Origin: Maylandia zebra
Taxonomy: Eukaryota > Chordata > Actinopteri > Cichliformes > Cichlidae
NCBI RefSeq assembly: GCF_041146795.1
Contig: NC_135179.1
Location: forward strand, 26,337,047 to 26,401,046
Reading direction: 5' to 3'
Length of the DNA stretch: 64,000 bases
The notes beneath the pieces are model-generated. The model was not told where the DNA came from. It worked only from the letters and a program-made list of their open reading frames with translations, and did no database searches. Below, piece after piece: positions 58,701 to 64,000 of the stretch; positions within the stretch are counted from its first letter, which is position 1; every line of letters begins with the position of its first letter. The translations under genes were made by a program, and so were the position numbers.

Positions 58701-59775
58701 ATGAAAAATGCATATTATAAAAAATTACAACCATAGTGACCAATGTCAGTTTTGCCTTCATACAATCCTTCCCAGTGGCATGTTTAGTGGGACTAAGAGA
58801 AAATCCCAGTTAAGATGTGGGCAAGACGGAGGTGTTTGTTACAGTCTGTGAGTCTGTGTGTGGCCACAGTTGTGCCGCCAAGCAGTTGTTCATATCACAT
58901 GCTGTTCAGCGTGAGTCTTCAGACAGACCTGTTTGACATATAGCCCAACATTCAGGTCCTTGTGTCAACACAAAGAACATCCACACTTTTAATATTGTGC
59001 AGTTACATAACACAGGTGCTAAGTTAGTCATGCTCACAAAGATGTCCCTGGAATAAGGAGTGGAAAATCAATCTCCTATCAAGAATATCTCCAAAACAAA
59101 GATGACAGAGGTGACAGTTTAGTTTGATCACACTGTACAGTGAACAGCTCCCAACATCTCCATGCCGCATAATATGCATTCCATTAAGTGGATGGTCTTG
59201 CTGTCACAGCCCTACTGTATGCATGTAGAGTAGCCTGAAGTCTGCCCCCTATGACTCACATTGACAACCGCCGCCGTCCAACTTAAAGAAACCAACGCGC
59301 GGGATCGGATTTGTCTTAAAATAAATAAATAGATACACAAATGTTATTCAGCAGTGTTATACAGACAGCAATCCTTTAATTTTCAGATTAAGGATTTAGG
59401 TTTTTTCTTCTCGCATTCAGCTACAGAGTGCGGCACCCATTCCCACTGTATGGATCTGCCTTTACTGCAGCAACTGTCCCACAGCCAATGCCCCCATCTG
59501 CTGAGATGCAAAATCAAAACCGACTGACTCACAGAAGCATTCATATTTGCTAACCATTGATAAACTCACGTAGCAGACTCTGTAATTAATATGAAATACA
59601 TTATGCAGTACTGGCTTTGCATCACACCTTAACAACTCTCAAGTCAGCTGTTAACAGAGCCAGTGGGAAATAAAAATAAACTGTTCATGCCCTGATAATA
59701 AGAACCTTTCTTTTAAGAGAAAATCTTAAAGAAGGGCTTCAGAGAAGTGCAGCTGTAACGAGCAGGTACGCTCAC
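49759..59775 (-). other. sorbs1: sorbs1 5' intron(s), start-codon exon not located
   Basis: Ten kilobases in which a first coding exon is expected but not identified. I looked for an ATG exon ending in phase 0 and found none convincing. The region contains a degraded LINE tail (54160-54277) and otherwise no recognised element. Open frames are short and unsupported. Confidence 0.5.
54160..54277 (+). mobile_element. degraded LINE 3' tail (GGAT family), plus orientation
   Basis: GACCTGTCCGTTGGTACCCT, CACAGGCTCCAGTCACATTG and GAAAATGGATGCATGGATGG are diverged versions of the element at 34993-35160 read in its sense direction. Older than that copy, judging by mismatches. Confidence 0.65.
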
Positions 59776-59960
59776 CTCTCTGTGATGGTAATCCAGCGTT
59801 GTGCTCGCTGATGCAGACAGACACACTTCACTGAGCTCTTTGCGACAGCTGCTCTCCACCAGCGTCCTGTCAGCGCTTCACACTCACCGGTTTCAACTGC
59901 GTCAACACCGGCGCACTGCTCGCCCACCGAGCGCGAAGACCTCTCCTTTCACAATAAAAG
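59776..59960 (-). other. sorbs1: candidate non-coding first exon and promoter of sorbs1
   Basis: A minus-strand donor (ACAGAG then GTGAGCG, GT at 59774-59775) ends a stretch unusually rich in GC and CpG for this region (GCGCTCGGTGGGCGAGCAGT). No ATG occurs in it, so it would be a 5' UTR exon. Its location, upstream of and on the same strand as sorbs1, and its composition suggest a promoter-proximal exon. It could instead belong to another transcript. Confidence 0.45.
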
Positions 59961-60094
59961 CCTGAAGCTAGTCGCTTCAAACATAAAGGGGGAAGAAAAA
60001 AGTTCAACTGCTGACTTTGTAAGTCTGTTGCGCTGGTAGATAGCTGGGAAATATTAAGCATCTGGATAGAGCTATTTATCCACCTTTCTATTTA

Positions 60095-60435
60095 ATTCCT
60101 TTATGGATTGATGGATTGGCCTCGACAGAGCCCGGAGCACAACATTACAGAAGCAGTGTGGGATCATTTAGTCTGAGAAAAGAACAAAAGAGACAACATC
60201 CAAAGGAGAGCTTTGAACTATTCCTGAAGACTATGACTAGAAAGCTCGTATAAGGGATTTCCAGCAGCATTGAAGAATAAACATTGTCATATTGAATATT
60301 AACTTTGAAACTAATTAGAATTGTCTAAATGTGTATGCCTCAATAAATGACTTTAAAGACTTTTAATTCCCATTTTTCTAGCAAAATATTAGAAAATAAG
60401 GGATGTTCTCAAGACTTTTGCATAGTACTATGTAA
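60095..60435 (+). mobile_element. degraded 3' part of a Tc1-like element
   Basis: GAGCACAACATTACAGAAGC, then AGTGTGGGATCATTTAGTCTGA, parallels the Glu-block region of the element at 42066-45034 (CTCAACATTACTGAATCC, then ATGTGGGATCATCTTGACTGA), and it ends CAAGACTTTTGCATAGTAC like that element's right end. Frames are broken. Confidence 0.65.
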
Positions 60436-60594
60436 CTATCAATCATCATCAATCAAAAAAAAAAATTCACCAAATAACTATGCTGTTAATAGTAGAATAA
60501 TATTAATATTCACTACTGTTATCCACCTGCTACAAATACAGTTTATTATGGAATAAGTTAAACAGTTGTAAGCTCAGCATAATAATAGGGCAGC

Positions 60595-60640
60595 CAGTTG
60601 CTGTAGGGGTGGCTTAATACTTTTGTAGAGTACTGTATTT
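60595..60640 (+). repeat. isolated Tc1-type right terminal repeat
   Basis: GGGGTGGCTTAATACTTTTG, then TAGAGTACTGTA, resembles the right end at 45005-45034 (GGGGTGGCACCAGACTTTTG). It could be the true end of a longer element that includes the 60095-60435 fragment, or a separate copy. Confidence 0.45.
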
Positions 60641-61744
60641 GACGTTTTTACAACAGTAAAGATTTTACTTTGAAAGTTTCGGCCAGAAGTCCCAGCTGTC
60701 TACACTCCATCGCACTTTGTACCTTTCTCTCCTCAAAGCATTTAAAAGGATCTATTTTAGGGTTCATTTATATTCATAACACTATGTTAATTTGACTCAT
60801 TTGATAATATCAAGTAAAAGGTTTTTACATACATAAAAAATATGTAAATATAAGCTGAAGTATACCTTTAGAGGGTAACAGAAGATGTGAAGCACCATCC
60901 AGTGATCAAATGGTATATCACAGCTTAATAAATGAACAGCGGCTGCGTTGTACTTACCCAGCTAAAACATGTATTTTTTTAATCACCATTTTGTCATGTT
61001 TAAAAAATTACATAAGGTCTGTTAGACAACAAAACTGTCTTTCCCCACTCCATTCATGACTCAGTTTAAGAATGATACTGTACAAACATCACAGCTAAAC
61101 TGTAAGTCACTAAGCTGTTGGTGGGTAACAGGAATTCAGGTAAAGTAAGTAGAATACCACAAAACTCATAATTAGCACAGGCAAAAATATCACATATTTA
61201 TCTGGTAAACGGAGCAGCATTAATGTCACTTTTCAGTTAAATTACACAACAGGAGATTGAACACACTGAAATATTATAATTAGAATATCAAGAAAAACAA
61301 ATGTTTGCTATTCTAATATATCAAAATTTAAACCCATAACAAAAAGAAATTAATACGCCTACTATTAATACTACTATTATGATTTTCATTAGGACACTTA
61401 ATATTTATTGCAATTATATTCTTTGAAAATCTCACATTTATTTACAACTACAAACTTACTTTTACAATATTTTTTACAGTAAAGACATACCATAGCAAAT
61501 ACAGCGGAAACATATCACACATGGATCACAGGCACAGTCATGAGAAATGGATGTTTTGGTTCTGTGGACTCATACATGAGAAAGAAAAAAAATTAAATAA
61601 TATATAACCATTACTCTGCATGAGTTCATCTTGCTAAACCTGATGGTTGTTTACAGCTACATGTTACCTTCTCTATCTCTCTTACACAATAAATAACTTA
61701 CAACTTGACAGATCAAATTCAGTAAAATTGAAGATGTGCGGCTC

Positions 61745-63508
61745 TCATCGATGTCTGCGAGGTACAGGAGGTGCTGAGTCAGTTGGCCTGTAAGAAGGTC
61801 TTTGAGGAAGTATTCGTGTCGGGCAGGATATGTAACGCTCATGGACCATCTCTGTCACCCTGCAGGAAACACACTGTTACTGTATAGGAAGGTTATTTGC
61901 ACTGTAACAGTAGAGACGGTATACAGCAAAGGGTGTGTAAACTGTGACGTTTAATTTCTTATAATTATGCGTGAGAAAAAAACAAAACTTGAAAAGAAGA
62001 TGCAAAGATAACATTTCAGACACAGTTCTGTATCATTTACTTATCTGACACCCTACATTCAGGAAATATGAACTGTACAAGAATCACTCATTCACTGGTT
62101 TAAAATAGATTTCAATACTTTAACAAACTGCATGTTTTAGGAACTACAGTACATGAACTCTCTGATAGTGGTCACAGCTCTTATGCAAAGTTAGTTAATG
62201 TCAAAGCATGTTATTTTTTTCTATCATTACTGAATTTAGTCATCATCTTATTTAGTTATGTAGGTGGAATAATAAACTGAATTATTAATATTTTTAATGA
62301 AATCAACAATTCTTTAAGTTAAGCTGTTGCACGTTTGTATCAATTTACTAAGTTCATTTGGTTGTTTATATTCAAACGCTTTGCACTCCATCACCCTTCA
62401 TACTGTAACTTCTCATTTACATGTTCCCAAGACAAATATCTTTTTGATCTTTTAACCTTCAGACACACAGATGCTAAGAAAAACTCTAGATAAGATCACA
62501 GTACCATGCAATGAGAACAAATTGAACCCACGCATGAAGAATTTAGTATACTCTATGTAGCAGCTCATACATACTTGGTGTAGGTGTTTGTTCATTTCTG
62601 TTATTTATTCTTTAAAAACTGAATAATTTAATGTCAGTCTGTGGATGTCAAATTACTTAAAATTCTGTGTACTTAAAGCAATTTTGCTAACTCTTGAGTC
62701 TTTTTTTTAACAGCACACAAATGTTGTATTTACCCACTAATAGTAATTAAAACTCATCACACACAATTACTGTATGAATGAGAAGTATTATGCAGATATT
62801 TAAAGTATAATATAATATTTCTGACATCATGTCAGAAAGCTAAAGAAGCTGATTGTTTATCAGATTTTAGAAATACATTGTACTGCCACCCAGATTTTTT
62901 TTTTGAAAGAGATAAGAGACAGAAGGGCATTTATCAGTAAAAAGGATCTGCAGCGTTTCACAGGTTCTCAGGAATTTACGGCAGCTCTTGCTACCCACTT
63001 CAGTCACTTTCATCTTTTTCATTTTTAAGTGGTCTCACTATAAGTGGTCTCACCTATGTGTGTGGAAGTTATTTGTGTGTTTACAGAGTATAAGCATCAG
63101 TATCTTGATCACTTTCTCGCTCTGGCTTCCTCTGAAACGCACAGCTGCGAATTAGTGGTGGGTGAACATTTCCTCTTTTACATTTTTCTGTTTCACTCAG
63201 TGCTGCTTATAGATTTTTTTTTACGTGCTCCCAGTCTTTCTGTCATATTCTAACACAGTTATGATTGCTGCTAGGCACCGTCACATAACTGTACAGTGTA
63301 TTTGCTACTTTGCGTTGTTTTTTCCTATACCTGATGTCGCATAGTGCTCAGTACTGCATGGTTCTGCTTTCACTTCAGTAATCTGAATCGCTGTTCTCTA
63401 GACTGACCTTTCTGGGTTCCGTGGAGGAATCCTGGGTGGAGGAATGGAAGGTGCAGCACTGCCTGGCCGTGGCGGTCGTGGTGGAGGAGGGAAACTTTCT
63501 ATTGAGTC
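61745..63508 (-). CDS. C-terminal two exons of an unidentified proline-rich protein
   Basis: Exon 63408-63508 encodes DSIESFPPPPRPPRPG, then SIPPPRIPPRNPE; exon 61745-61859 encodes VTEMVHERYISCPTRILPQR and ends PPVPRRHR followed by TGA (61745-61747). The junction is in phase (AG plus G gives Arg) with clean GT and CAG borders. PPPPRPPRP and PPVPRRHR are SH3-ligand-type motifs. The gene continues to the right of the window. I do not recognise the family; it is not ALDH18A1, the usual neighbour of human SORBS1. It is oriented like sorbs1 and ends about 1.8 kb before the proposed sorbs1 first exon. Exon confidence rests on phase, splice sites and composition. Confidence 0.6.
61860..63407 (-). 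other. intron of the unidentified proline-rich gene
   Basis: Bounded by the GTCAGT donor and the CCCTGCAG acceptor of the two exons. AT-rich, with no exon, RNA gene or repeat recognised. Confidence 0.5.
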
Positions 63509-64000
63509 CTTTAAAAATACAATGACATATATATGTGGCCACACTTGAAATACTTCAAAATAAAACAGCCTAAAGCTTTAGTTTAACAGCTGAGTCAGTT
63601 AATGAAAAAGCTAACATTGTCACAGTTATTGGTTTAAGCAATTCATCTACTGAAACTGTCAAGAACTCCCAAATTTTCAGCTAAACACACAAAGATGACA
63701 GTTGTTGTTTTGTTGGTCTGGAGAATAAAAGATCATTGTTTTAATTACACCCTGAGGAAGTCATTAAGCAGTGTCAGTCAAGCTTCCACGATGGGTCGTG
63801 CAGTTTGAGTCTTTTAACAACAGACAGGGAATACTCATCTTACCCATCTTGCAATTAAAAGAAGGACAGAATTTGCACCAAAATCTAAGAGATTCTTTGT
63901 CTGCCCGTGCCCCAAATCTCCTTCAGCTCTGTACTTTTTCTTCAATCATTATGACAGACAGTAAACGCTAATGAAAATGATATAGAATCTGCTTCAGTAA
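63509..64000. other. right edge, intronic, nothing certain
   Basis: Presumably an intron of the same minus-strand gene. A GTAAG-type donor on the minus strand near 63840 raises the possibility of one more exon, but no convincing acceptor or family sequence supports it. Confidence 0.3.

Noticed and set aside
63833..63950. Extra upstream exon of the proline-rich gene ending at a GTAAG donor
   Set aside because: Open in the right phase, but the acceptor lacks a pyrimidine tract and the peptide resembles nothing.
1..64000. CRISPR arrays, operons, phage or integrative elements
   Set aside because: Tandem repeats present are microsatellites and LINE tails; gene structure is vertebrate throughout.

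Overview
The window is from a ray-finned fish nuclear genome, probably a percomorph. The evidence is long introns with GT-AG exons that translate into vertebrate protein families, together with teleost-type repeats: Tc1-like elements, a Penelope-like element, LINE tails ending in GGAT or TCTTA repeats, and a solo LTR. Nothing looks bacterial or viral in organisation. Long open frames are mostly noise here, so genes were built from splice sites, codon phase and family resemblance.

Layout. 1-4830: AT-rich DNA with no recognisable gene; its first 1.3 kb could be the 3' UTR of a plus-strand gene starting outside the window. 4838-6409 (+): a neurogenin bHLH gene, best called neurog3, with CCAAT and TATA boxes, a 5' UTR exon, a short intron, one coding exon and a poly(A) signal. 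6380-12019 (-): pdlim1, seven coding exons giving 320 residues (PDZ, ZM motif, LIM), tail to tail with neurog3 and with interleaved poly(A) signals. 12100-17500: an intergenic stretch rich in fossil transposons. 17517-59960 (-): sorbs1 (CAP/ponsin); 27 coding exons were resolved and join in phase to 1535 residues up to the stop, lacking only the start-codon exon. It encodes an N-terminal conserved block, the SoHo region, a 485-residue giant exon, three C-terminal SH3 domains and a proline-rich cassette. A non-coding first exon is proposed near 59.8 kb. 61745-63508 (-): the last two exons of an unidentified gene ending in a proline-rich tail.

The pdlim1-sorbs1 pair matches the known vertebrate pairing (PDLIM1/SORBS1; the paralogous pairs are PDLIM3/SORBS2 and PDLIM2/SORBS3). 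Both products are adaptors of the actin cytoskeleton: PDLIM1 links alpha-actinin to partners, and SORBS1 links vinculin, Cbl and other proline-rich ligands at focal adhesions. neurog3 is an unrelated developmental regulator.

The most striking non-genic structure is a nested mobile-element block in a sorbs1 intron (42066-45034): a Tc1-like element broken by a solo LTR, itself broken by a LINE tail with a compound microsatellite, and by a Penelope-like insertion with a 14-bp target duplication. No convincing undescribed system was found. The best open questions are the unassigned proline-rich gene, the giant sorbs1 exon, the repeat-embedded splice acceptor and the overlapping 3' ends.
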